Part shown: positions 1 through 5,130 of the stretch, one piece after another
Position numbering within the stretch: position 1 is the stretch's first letter
Layout of the letters: each line of letters opens with the position of its first letter
NCBI GenBank assembly: GCA_021199825.1
Contig: JAJQHI010000017.1
Location: 1-5,130, forward strand
Reading direction: 5' to 3'
Source of the DNA: Bacillota bacterium
Lineage (GTDB): Bacteria > Bacillota > Clostridia > Oscillospirales > CAG-272
Length of the DNA stretch: 5,130 nt
The notes under the pieces: generated by a model
What the model was told of the DNA's origin: nothing
Databases searched by the model: none
The model's input: only the letters and a program-made list of their open reading frames with translations
Position numbers and translations under genes: made by a program

Positions 1-339
1 GTCCTCGCGGCTGTAGATAATGGTGTATGTTCCGGGGGTGTATTCGTCAGCCTCCTCACCGTCGCTGTCGTATATTTTCGCTCCGACCGCAAAGGTCTCA
101 CCTTCCCTGTCCTCATCGCCTACGGCTGTAACGCCGTCAAGCACAGCAGCCATAACATCGTCACCCTCATACACCGTTACCTCATCGGCAACACCCATAA
201 TTATGGGTGGATTGTACGTGGTGCCGCAGCCTCTGAGAATTAAGTAGAGTATCTCCAAAAGAACGCCGACTGCCAAGAGCAGCACTATAGCCGCCATGCG
301 GTTTCTTCTTCTTTTATGATGATGATTCATATCTGCCAT
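1..339 (-). CDS. Membrane-anchored protein with Ig-like (DUF5011-type) extracellular domain, N-terminal part only
   Basis: This gene runs off the left edge of the window, so only its first 113 residues are visible. The ATG at 339-337 is preceded by AAGGAG nine bases upstream, which selects it over the in-frame ATG three codons later. The protein begins with a very basic cytoplasmic stretch (HHHKRRRNR, residues 6-14). A membrane segment follows at about 16-36, and then an acidic extracellular part. Residues about 52-113 have the rhythm of a DUF5011/bacterial Ig-like domain: VTVYEGDDV, then DGVTAVGDEDREG, then TPGTYTIIYSRED. These correspond to the family's opening strand, D-rich loop and closing PGTYTxxY strand. 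It lies 59 bp after the SGNH gene on the same strand, so it is probably in the same operon. A role at the cell surface is likely, as anchor, sensor or wall-binding protein. The catalytic or binding region, if any, lies outside the window. Cys38 in LRGC resembles a lipobox only weakly because Arg occupies position -2. The family call is from pattern recognition, not a search. Confidence 0.75.
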   Translation of the reverse strand, partial: MADMNHHHKRRRNRMAAIVLLLAVGVLLEILYLILRGCGTTYNPPIIMGVADEVTVYEGDDVMAAVLDGVTAVGDEDREGETFAVGAKIYDSDGEEADEYTPGTYTIIYSRED

Positions 340-344
340 AGCAA

Positions 345-354
345 AGCGCTCCTT
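345..354 (-). promoter_or_regulatory. Ribosome binding site of the Ig-domain gene
   Basis: The minus strand reads AAGGAG followed by nine bases and then ATG at 339. This fixes the start of the partial gene at the first of two nearby in-frame ATGs. It also indicates independent translation initiation rather than coupling to the SGNH gene stop. Confidence 0.7.
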
Positions 355-364
355 CACGAAACTT

Positions 365-385
365 GCCGATAGAACTAAAATCGGC
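365..385 (-). other. Intergenic hairpin after the SGNH gene
   Basis: GCCGAT and ATCGGC form a perfect 6-bp stem around a 9-nt loop, in the 59-bp gap between the SGNH gene stop and the next start. In the minus direction it is followed by AAGTTTCGTG and not by a run of T. It is therefore unlikely to be an efficient intrinsic terminator. It could be a weak attenuator or an mRNA-processing or stability element that sets the downstream gene's level. In the plus direction it is followed by TTTATTCT, but no plus-strand gene is seen to use it. Confidence 0.35.
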
Positions 386-398
386 TTTATTCTCGTAC

Positions 399-1460
399 TT
401 ACTCCGTTTTATCTATTCCGTATAATTCATACTGAGCCTCTATCTCCTCGCGATACGCGGCGATTACCTCATCCCATATCGCATCAAGCTCAGCGTCTCC
501 CCGTCTGTCCTCAAGCCCAAATTCCTCCGACAGCACATCTCCGAGGTAATCGGCAAGCTTTTCGGCACCGGAGAGATTCATATGCAGTCCTGCGTCATAT
601 GTATCGGTATTATAATCAATGCCTATCTCGTCCGTAAGCTCAAGGAAATTTATATATGTCAAACCATGCTCCTCGGCATATTCAACGACCTGCTCGTCCC
701 ATTCGTCATACCAATAAGGATAAAGGCTCGGAGCCTTAATCAAAATCAAGGTAATCCCCTTTTCCTCGCAAAGCTCAGCCATCATGTCTAGATACTTCCA
801 CGCGTTGTCGTCAAAGCTGTAGTCGCCAAGCGGCTTGCCAGTCGGAACATTTTCCGCGGGGAGCGCGTCAACGCGCATATAATATCCGTTGAATGTCACC
901 TTCTCCGAAGAGAACATATACTGAATATCGGCGGACGTCAGCTCGCTCCAGCGAGTGTGATAGCGCAGAATCGGGAACACGTAGTCAAGGAAGCTCTCCT
1001 CTGACGTCATTGAGGCAAGGATGGATTTCACCTTAGACGATGACCATCTCATTCCCTCAAGGCTCATTCGGTTATAAGCCTCACTCTGCGCCTCTCCGTA
1101 TTTAAGCGACAAAACATTGAAAATTACAACATTGGGTGTGCTGTAATTCAGCGTATCCTCCAAAAGGTAATACGACTGCCAAATGTACTGCTGCGCACTG
1201 CCGCGGATATAGCTGTTGATTCCGTAATTCTCCCAAAGCACCACGGGAGAGAAATTCTCATAGACCTCGCAGTCACCTATGAAAATGACGTCAAAGTCCT
1301 TGTTTTCTTCCTCATAATATTCGGCAATGAATGCTCCCTCAACAACTCCGTCAACATATTTGGGCACAAGCAGACACTGAAGCAAAAACAGCGTCAGCAC
1401 CACAATCAGCGCCGACACGATAAATTTTACCCACGGGTGTCTTTTTGCGTTTTGATTCAT
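399..1460 (-). CDS. SGNH/DltD-like membrane-anchored acyl-transfer protein with Cys at the nucleophile position
   Basis: The protein has 353 residues. A basic N-terminus (KRHPWVK) and one membrane segment at about 13-33 place the rest outside the cell. The SGNH block I region reads FIGDCEVYENFSP (residues 60-72). It aligns with the GSSEL block of DltD, with Cys64 at the position of the nucleophilic Ser. A possible block II glycine is in RGSAQQ (86-91), and Asn115 in FNVLS is a candidate block III residue. The C-terminal block is DAGLHMNLSGAEKLADYLG (289-307), with His293 and Asp289 as candidate catalytic residues. The tail after about residue 315 is strongly charged. It is the fourth gene of a dlt-like set and starts 17 nt after the MBOAT stop. 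The expected role is the last step, handing the acyl group to an extracellular polymer. Membership of the SGNH superfamily is fairly sure. The substrate is unknown, and the overall sequence does not look like a standard DltD, so no gene symbol is given. Confidence 0.82.
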   Translation of the reverse strand: MNQNAKRHPWVKFIVSALIVVLTLFLLQCLLVPKYVDGVVEGAFIAEYYEEENKDFDVIFIGDCEVYENFSPVVLWENYGINSYIRGSAQQYIWQSYYLLEDTLNYSTPNVVIFNVLSLKYGEAQSEAYNRMSLEGMRWSSSKVKSILASMTSEESFLDYVFPILRYHTRWSELTSADIQYMFSSEKVTFNGYYMRVDALPAENVPTGKPLGDYSFDDNAWKYLDMMAELCEEKGITLILIKAPSLYPYWYDEWDEQVVEYAEEHGLTYINFLELTDEIGIDYNTDTYDAGLHMNLSGAEKLADYLGDVLSEEFGLEDRRGDAELDAIWDEVIAAYREEIEAQYELYGIDKTE

Positions 1461-1466
1461 AAATCG

Positions 1467-1476
1467 ACCCCCTTTT
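1467..1476 (-). promoter_or_regulatory. Ribosome binding site of the SGNH gene
   Basis: The minus strand reads AAAAGGGGGT, a G-rich variant of AAGGAGGT, six bases before the ATG at 1460. It lies in the 17-nt gap after the MBOAT stop codon. Confidence 0.6.
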
Positions 1477-1477
1477 G

Positions 1478-3067
1478 TCAGAATTGATTGTAGATGAACT
1501 GGCTTGCATCATATCCGATGCCGTAAGCGCCCACCAAAAGCACGATCAAGAAAAGACCGTACCATACCACAAACCGAACGGGATACGGACGGCGGGATAT
1601 TCTGTCCCGCACACTTCCCCGGCGCTGCAAAAGGCTAACCGAAAGCATAATAACAACACCCGCGGCGAGTATTCCAAAATCGAGTGCCGAAAGCCCCAAA
1701 TCCAGTACCGAGCCGTCAAAGAGAATGCTCCAATTATGTACAGTGAATATGGAGGCAAACATCTTGAATGCATTTGAAACCGAATAACAGTCGAAAAGAT
1801 GCAAAAGACATATCAGTGAAAATGTTCTCAGAACCTCAAACGCCTGATAAGCGCGTCCGCGCGTCGCTGGGAAACGCTCATGGAATTTTTCATATAAGGG
1901 TTCAAGCTCTTCTGACACCATGAGGATTACACAGTTGCTGAGTCCCCACACGATGAAGTTCCAGCTTGCCCCGTGCCAAATGCCCGTCGCGAACCACGTT
2001 ACAAGCATACAAAAATAAACGGGTATTCTCTTCCCGACAGCAATTCCGAAGTGATTGCGCGTAAATTTAGAAAGAGACTGAACAGGGCGGCTCACGGAAA
2101 GCGGATAAAATATGTAATCTCTGAACCACGAACCCATGGAAATATGCCAGCGGCGCCAGTATTCCTTCAGTGATTTTGAGAAATACGGGCGGTTGAAATT
2201 CTCCTCCACCTTTATTCCAAGAGATTCGGCAATGCCTATTGTAATATCAATGCCGCCGGTAAAGTCGGAATAAAGCTCCAAAGTATATAGGAGCATTACC
2301 AAAACGACGTATGCGCCTTGGTATGTGCCCGTATCGGCAATCAAAGTATTGACGCCGACAAGCACGCGGTCGGCAATGACCATTTTCTTGAAGTAACCCC
2401 ACAGCACGCGCTGAAGACCGCGGCTCACGGTTCCGCTTTCAAACGAATGCTCACCGTAGAGCGTTTTTGATAAATCGCCGAAACGGCTTATAGGTCCCTG
2501 TATCAGCTGAGGGAAAAAGGAGACAAAGAGCGCGAATTTGAATAAATTCCGCTCAGCCTTGACGCCTCCGCGGTAGACATCAACCAAATATCCGACTGCC
2601 TGAAATGTATAAAACGAGATTCCCATCGGAAGCGCCAGAGACAAAAATGAAATCTCCCCAGTCTGACCGAATGCAGAAAGCACTCCGTTTATGTTGGAGA
2701 TGACAAAATCCGTGTATTTGAGTACGGCTAAAATGCCGAGATTGAAAATGACGCAGCCAACAAGCCAATAAAGGCGAATTTTCTTTTGCTTCGCTTTATA
2801 GGCTTTCTTTTCGTCCTTTGAAAGCTCCTCTTTGTGCGCCTTCAAATAACCGCTTTGACGTGTGAAATTGTTGTCAATACACACTCCGGCAATAAAAACG
2901 GTAACCGTCGTCGCAATGATATACACAAGATATTCCGCACCGGCAAAAAGATAAAACACATAGCTTGCCAAAAGCAGCAGCATCCATTGGAACCGCTTCG
3001 GAATAATATAATATACGGCCAAAACGACGGCGAGAAAGCCTATAAACGAATACGACGTAAACAGCAT
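1478..3067 (-). CDS. MBOAT family membrane O-acyltransferase (DltB/AlgI type) with C-terminal FxYxxF tail
   Basis: This is a polytopic membrane protein of 529 residues with about eleven or twelve hydrophobic segments. It should take the acyl group from the cytoplasmic carrier protein and move it to the outer face. MBOAT landmarks are FFPQLIQGPISRF (184-196), KEYWRRWHISMGSWFRDY (301-318) and TGIWHGASWNF (361-371). His365 is the expected catalytic histidine. The C-terminus reads YDASQFIYNQF and ends in FxYxxF with Tyr526. At 529 residues it is longer than typical DltB (about 400) and closer to the AlgI/PatA-like MBOATs. The start is set at ATG 3067, giving MLFTSYSFIGF, the usual family N-terminus. 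A TTG nine bases upstream (3076) is possible. No clear Shine-Dalgarno sequence precedes either start, and the gene begins 25 nt after the carrier-protein stop, which suggests translational coupling. The family call is secure. DltB-like function rests on the neighbours. Confidence 0.93.
   Translation of the reverse strand: MLFTSYSFIGFLAVVLAVYYIIPKRFQWMLLLLASYVFYLFAGAEYLVYIIATTVTVFIAGVCIDNNFTRQSGYLKAHKEELSKDEKKAYKAKQKKIRLYWLVGCVIFNLGILAVLKYTDFVISNINGVLSAFGQTGEISFLSLALPMGISFYTFQAVGYLVDVYRGGVKAERNLFKFALFVSFFPQLIQGPISRFGDLSKTLYGEHSFESGTVSRGLQRVLWGYFKKMVIADRVLVGVNTLIADTGTYQGAYVVLVMLLYTLELYSDFTGGIDITIGIAESLGIKVEENFNRPYFSKSLKEYWRRWHISMGSWFRDYIFYPLSVSRPVQSLSKFTRNHFGIAVGKRIPVYFCMLVTWFATGIWHGASWNFIVWGLSNCVILMVSEELEPLYEKFHERFPATRGRAYQAFEVLRTFSLICLLHLFDCYSVSNAFKMFASIFTVHNWSILFDGSVLDLGLSALDFGILAAGVVIMLSVSLLQRRGSVRDRISRRPYPVRFVVWYGLFLIVLLVGAYGIGYDASQFIYNQF
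1481..1498 (-). other. Codons for the C-terminal FIYNQF (FxYxxF) tail of the MBOAT protein
   Basis: The last six codons before the TGA encode F-I-Y-N-Q-F, and the Tyr526 codon is at 1492-1490. In the current model of teichoic-acid D-alanylation, the microprotein DltX ends in FxYxxF and its tyrosine briefly carries D-alanine between DltB and DltD. Here the same motif is the end of the MBOAT protein itself. The motif is seen directly. Its acyl-relay role is inferred from DltX. Confidence 0.7.
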
Positions 3068-3079
3068 AACAACCAATTA

Positions 3080-3103
3080 AGGACGTCAATCGTTAATCGT
3101 CCT
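3080..3103 (-). other. Hairpin across the carrier-protein stop codon
   Basis: The minus strand carries AGGACG and CGTCCT as a 6-bp stem around a 12-nt loop, which holds the TAA stop of the carrier gene (3095-3093). It sits between a purine-rich GGAGG (3111-3107) inside the carrier gene and the MBOAT start. It could couple translation of the two genes. The stem is visible, but the role is speculative. Confidence 0.35.
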
Positions 3104-3326
3104 CATCCTCCAGCCGCTTGATAAGTGCATATATAGCAGAGGCGGAATTGAAATTGTCAGGCACAATATCCTTTGCCGTTATTGACACGTCAAAGCTCTC
3201 CCTGATCATCGAAATCAGGCTCACTATATCCATTGAGTCAAGGACTCCCTCGTCAATCAAATGCTCACGCGATGAAAAATCTACATCGGGGTGAAGCTCA
3301 TTCAAAAGTTCCAGTAATTCTTCCAT
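3093..3326 (-). CDS. dltC: DltC-like acyl/aminoacyl carrier protein
   Basis: The protein is a 77-residue acidic carrier of normal length for DltC (about 78-80). It fits a four-helix carrier fold, with an N-terminal helix MEELLELLNEL. The phosphopantetheine attachment site is in DEGVLDSMDIVSLI, with Ser31 in the DSM version of the usual DSL/DSM motif. A phosphopantetheinyl transferase encoded elsewhere would activate it. The adenylation enzyme next to it would then load it with an amino acid as a thioester for delivery to the MBOAT protein on the cytoplasmic side. It starts 28 nt after the adenylation gene behind a perfect AAGGAGG seven bases from the ATG, so strong translation is expected. 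Its place between a DltA-like gene and an MBOAT gene argues for a DltC role over a fatty-acid ACP. Gene order here is A-C-B-D, unlike the common A-B-C-D. Confidence 0.88.
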   Translation of the reverse strand: MEELLELLNELHPDVDFSSREHLIDEGVLDSMDIVSLISMIRESFDVSITAKDIVPDNFNSASAIYALIKRLEDEDD

Positions 3327-3333
3327 AATACAT

Positions 3334-3340
3334 CCTCCTT
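3334..3340 (-). promoter_or_regulatory. Strong ribosome binding site of the carrier-protein gene
   Basis: A perfect AAGGAGG lies seven bases before the ATG at 3326, in the 28-nt gap after the adenylation gene. It is the strongest Shine-Dalgarno sequence in the operon, consistent with a carrier protein being needed in excess over its enzymes. Confidence 0.8.
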
Positions 3341-3354
3341 AATATCCAAACGGC

Positions 3355-4869
3355 TCAGCCGTTTTCATACATTTTTCTGAGTGCAATGTGGTCTACCTTG
3401 CCGTTCGCAGTAAAAGGCAGCGCCTCAAGCTTTATAATCTTTCCGGGAAGCATATAGCGCGGCAGCCTTGACTTAAGCTCCGCGAAAAGCTCCTTCTCCG
3501 TCGCGTCTCCGACATAAAACAGCACAATGAGCTTTTTCTTTTCATCGTGTATGCACGCCGTCATTTTCACGTCGGAAAACATAGCCGCATCAACCTCAAT
3601 CTCGCCAAGCTCGATTCTGTGCCCCATATGCTTGATTTGATAGTCCTTGCGTGACACAAACATCAAATTCCCATCAGGGCTGCTGCAACCTATATCGCCT
3701 GTCTTATAAATAAGCTCAGGATATGAGGTGTTGAGCGGATTCTGCACATAAACCTCTTTTGTTCGTTCAGGATCGTTGTAATATCCAAGGGTTACGGATG
3801 TGCCGCGAATGCAAATCTCGCCTTCCTCGCCCTCCCCCGCAGGTGTTCCGTCCTCCTTTAGGAGAAGAATATCACGGTTCGGGAACGGACGACCTATAGG
3901 AATGACCTCCATGTCGTCAAAATCACGCTCTACCCTATAATAGCAGCACATTCCCGTTCCCTCCGTCGGACCGTAAAGGTTCGTAAATGTGGCACCCGGC
4001 AAAGCCTGTCTCCACATACGCAGCTGCTTTGGCGGGAAAACCTCGCTTCCAAAAGCAACAGTATGAAGATACTGGGGTTTTATGACGCTGAATGTATCAA
4101 ACGCGCTTATCATCGTCAAAGCGGACACAACCCAGCAGACAGTGTTGATTTTATGCTCGTTGAGATACTCCACAAGCGCGACAGGCAGCGAAAAGAGACG
4201 TTTCGGTATAAGATATGTGCTCGCCCCGAATTTGAGTGTCGGATAAAGCTCCTTCAGACACGCGTCAAAATAAAGCGGCGTTTGATTTCCGAAAACAGTA
4301 TTCTCGTTAAAGCCCAATATCTCAGACAGCTGTTCAATATAATCTATCACCGAGCGATGGCACGCGACAACTCCCTTCGGAATGCCTGTCGAGCCTGACG
4401 TGAACACACTGTAAATCGGATCGGTGTCAATCGCTTTTCTGAAAATGCCGTCAAGCGTGCTCTCATCAATCGGAGTTTTGATGATGTCATCGTAAAGCAC
4501 CACATCCCCATAGCTCTGCGCGAACGCTTCCGCCGACTTGATTGTATCGCCGTCGCATATAATCAATGGCGGCTCCACATTTTTTAAAATAAGCGAGATT
4601 CGGCTCGCGGGCATTTCCTCATCAATCGGAACATAAAAGCATCCGCCCTCTATCACTCCAAAAAAGGCGGCGATTTCCTTGGGCGCCTTGCGCATAAAAA
4701 CAACAACAGGTCTTTTGTAGATGCCCTTTTGATGCAAAAAAGTGCCGATGCTTCGGCTCTGACTGTATACCTCGGCAAATGTGAGCGATTCTGTTCCGTC
4801 GGAATACGCCATTTTGTCAGGCTTCTCTTTTGCTATCTTATGCAGATAATTCAAAACATTGTTTTGCAT
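3355..4869 (-). CDS. dltA: DltA-like amino acid adenylation enzyme (carrier-protein ligase)
   Basis: This stand-alone adenylation enzyme of 504 residues has normal DltA length. It should activate an amino acid with ATP and load it onto the adjacent carrier protein in the cytoplasm. Visible core motifs are TSGSTGIPKG (157-166), the FD of motif A4 with Asp202 (amino-group contact), NLYGPTEG (297-304), YKTGD (388-392), SRKDYQIKHMGHRIELGEIE (406-425) and LPFTANGKVD (484-493) with catalytic Lys491. No condensation, carrier or thioesterase domain is fused, which argues against an NRPS. At the position of the Cys of DltA's FCGE motif (linked to D-alanine selection) this protein has Gly274 in VAFGSEVFP, so the amino acid may not be D-alanine. 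The start at ATG 4869 has GGGAG seven bases upstream. An in-frame ATG at 4983 overlaps the promoter -10 and is rejected. The family call is very secure; substrate and symbol are less so. Confidence 0.92.
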   Translation of the reverse strand: MQNNVLNYLHKIAKEKPDKMAYSDGTESLTFAEVYSQSRSIGTFLHQKGIYKRPVVVFMRKAPKEIAAFFGVIEGGCFYVPIDEEMPASRISLILKNVEPPLIICDGDTIKSAEAFAQSYGDVVLYDDIIKTPIDESTLDGIFRKAIDTDPIYSVFTSGSTGIPKGVVACHRSVIDYIEQLSEILGFNENTVFGNQTPLYFDACLKELYPTLKFGASTYLIPKRLFSLPVALVEYLNEHKINTVCWVVSALTMISAFDTFSVIKPQYLHTVAFGSEVFPPKQLRMWRQALPGATFTNLYGPTEGTGMCCYYRVERDFDDMEVIPIGRPFPNRDILLLKEDGTPAGEGEEGEICIRGTSVTLGYYNDPERTKEVYVQNPLNTSYPELIYKTGDIGCSSPDGNLMFVSRKDYQIKHMGHRIELGEIEVDAAMFSDVKMTACIHDEKKKLIVLFYVGDATEKELFAELKSRLPRYMLPGKIIKLEALPFTANGKVDHIALRKMYENG

Positions 4870-4874
4870 AGATG

Positions 4875-4881
4875 CTCTCCC
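4875..4881 (-). promoter_or_regulatory. Ribosome binding site deciding the dltA-like start
   Basis: The minus strand reads GGGAGAG with the GGGAG core seven bases before the ATG at 4869. This supports a start giving MQNNVLNYLHKIAKE, the expected DltA N-terminus, over the 38-codon upstream extension. Confidence 0.65.
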
Positions 4882-4913
4882 GAAATGTTTTTTGCCGCAC
4901 TCACCCAAAAACC

Positions 4914-4930
4914 GCGCTCCTCTAAAGCGC
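4914..4930 (-). other. Leader hairpin upstream of the dltA-like gene
   Basis: The leader RNA contains GCGCTTT-AGA-GGAGCGC, a 7-bp stem with two G-T wobble pairs and a 3-nt loop. GG and then five T follow. It may be a weak attenuator or an mRNA-stabilising element about 45 nt before the start codon. No known riboswitch or T-box consensus is recognised in this leader of roughly 105 nt. Confidence 0.3.
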
Positions 4931-4981
4931 AATATTTGACGATTCGAGCGAGGCAGTCTCGTGTTTGCATATTTACATTTC

Positions 4982-5011
4982 ATTATACCACATTCGAGCT
5001 CTTTTTTGCAA
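4982..5011 (-). promoter_or_regulatory. Sigma-A-type operon promoter with extended -10
   Basis: The minus strand has a perfect TATAAT (4987-4982) preceded by TGG, forming the extended -10 TGnTATAAT. An 18-base spacer separates it from TTGCAA (5011-5006), a 4-of-6 match to TTGACA. Transcription would start near 4975, leaving a leader of about 105 nt before the dltA-like ATG at 4869. It is the only clear promoter seen upstream of the four-gene set, and it rules out translation from the ATG at 4983. Confidence 0.7.
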
Positions 5012-5013
5012 GC

Positions 5014-5029
5014 GATAATCCTGATAATC
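5014..5029 (-). repeat. Tandem GATTATC repeat just upstream of the -35 box
   Basis: GATTATC occurs twice in the same orientation, separated by AG (9-bp period), ending two bases before the -35 hexamer. The placement is typical of an activator or response-regulator site. No specific regulator can be named from the sequence. Confidence 0.4.
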
Positions 5030-5057
5030 TAAGTGCATTTCGAGAAAAAACCGTTAA

Positions 5058-5118
5058 TTTTTTGGCAGTAGAACTTCAAACCAAAAGGTTTTCGGCAGAA
5101 AAAATGTTCTGCCAAAAC
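5058..5118. repeat. Cluster of three TTTTGGCAG-like blocks, two forming a hairpin
   Basis: Plus-strand blocks TTTTTTGGCAGTAGAAC (5058-5074) and TTTTCGGCAGAA (5089-5100) are followed by an inverted copy, GTTCTGCCAAAAC (5106-5118). The second and third pair as a 12-bp stem with one bulged C (5088-5118, 6-nt loop AAAATG). No T-run follows directly on either strand, so it is not a textbook terminator. It could be part of a terminator for an upstream gene outside the window, an operator, or a dispersed repeat. No protein-coding gene is supported in 4984-5130. Confidence 0.45.
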
Positions 5119-5130
5119 ATTTAAATAACA

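Noticed and set aside
20..247. A 75-codon plus-strand open frame rich in Ser/Thr/Pro.
   Set aside because: It is antisense to the Ig-domain gene, whose minus-strand frame has a ribosome binding site, a membrane segment and a recognisable domain. The Ser/Thr/Pro bias is a shadow of that coding strand.
220..300. Lipoprotein signal (LRGC, Cys38) in the Ig-domain protein.
   Set aside because: Arg at -2 and the long hydrophobic stretch do not fit a lipobox well. A transmembrane anchor is simpler.
4063..4398. A 111-codon plus-strand open frame inside the dltA-like gene.
   Set aside because: The minus-strand frame carries all adenylation core motifs. The plus frame has none and no ribosome binding site.
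3355..4869. Reading the cluster as a non-ribosomal peptide synthetase locus.
   Set aside because: There is a single free-standing adenylation domain with one discrete carrier, no condensation or thioesterase domain, and MBOAT plus SGNH partners. This is the dlt pattern.
4870..4983. A 38-codon N-terminal extension of the dltA-like gene from ATG 4983.
   Set aside because: The ATG overlaps the TATAAT -10 box and precedes the likely transcription start. The extension is basic and unlike DltA, and ATG 4869 has a good Shine-Dalgarno sequence.
5058..5118. A CRISPR array or start of one.
   Set aside because: The repeats are imperfect, short, unevenly spaced and in mixed orientation, with no spacer structure.
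4729..5124. A 131-codon plus-strand open frame.
   Set aside because: It lies antisense to the dltA-like N-terminus, promoter and repeats, has no clear ribosome binding site, and gives a low-complexity translation unlike any family I recognise.

Overview
The window carries one minus-strand gene cluster, read from right to left. It looks like a teichoic-acid D-alanylation (dlt)-type cell-surface acylation operon from a Gram-positive Clostridia-like bacterium. The lineage is inferred from the dlt-type gene set, strong AGGAGG-type ribosome binding sites, low-to-moderate GC and the style of the MBOAT and SGNH proteins. Genus cannot be decided from the sequence.

Layout in transcription order. (1) 5130-4984: an AT-rich upstream region with three related TTTTGGCAG-like blocks, two of which form a hairpin. 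It also holds a tandem GATTATC repeat and a recognisable sigma-A-type promoter with an extended -10 (TGGTATAAT). (2) A leader of roughly 105 nt. (3) A 504-residue DltA-like adenylation enzyme (4869-3355). (4) A 77-residue DltC-like carrier protein (3326-3093). (5) A 529-residue MBOAT acyltransferase (3067-1478). (6) A 353-residue membrane-anchored SGNH/DltD-like protein (1460-399). (7) After a 59-bp gap, the first 113 residues of a membrane-anchored protein with an Ig-like (DUF5011-type) extracellular domain, cut by the window edge (339-1). Gaps between the four complete genes are only 17-28 nt, so they form one operon. The fifth gene has its own good ribosome binding site and is probably co-transcribed.

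Expected joint function. The adenylation enzyme activates an amino acid and loads it onto the carrier's phosphopantetheine. The MBOAT protein moves the acyl group across the membrane, and the SGNH protein passes it to an extracellular polymer. Three details depart from textbook dlt. There is no dltX gene, but the MBOAT protein ends in FIYNQF, which matches the FxYxxF acyl-accepting tail of DltX. The SGNH protein has Cys (GDC) where the nucleophilic Ser belongs. The adenylation enzyme has Gly where DltA has the Cys associated with D-alanine selection. The cluster may therefore be a dlt-like system with an altered acyl-relay path and possibly a different amino acid or target polymer. That last step is inference.
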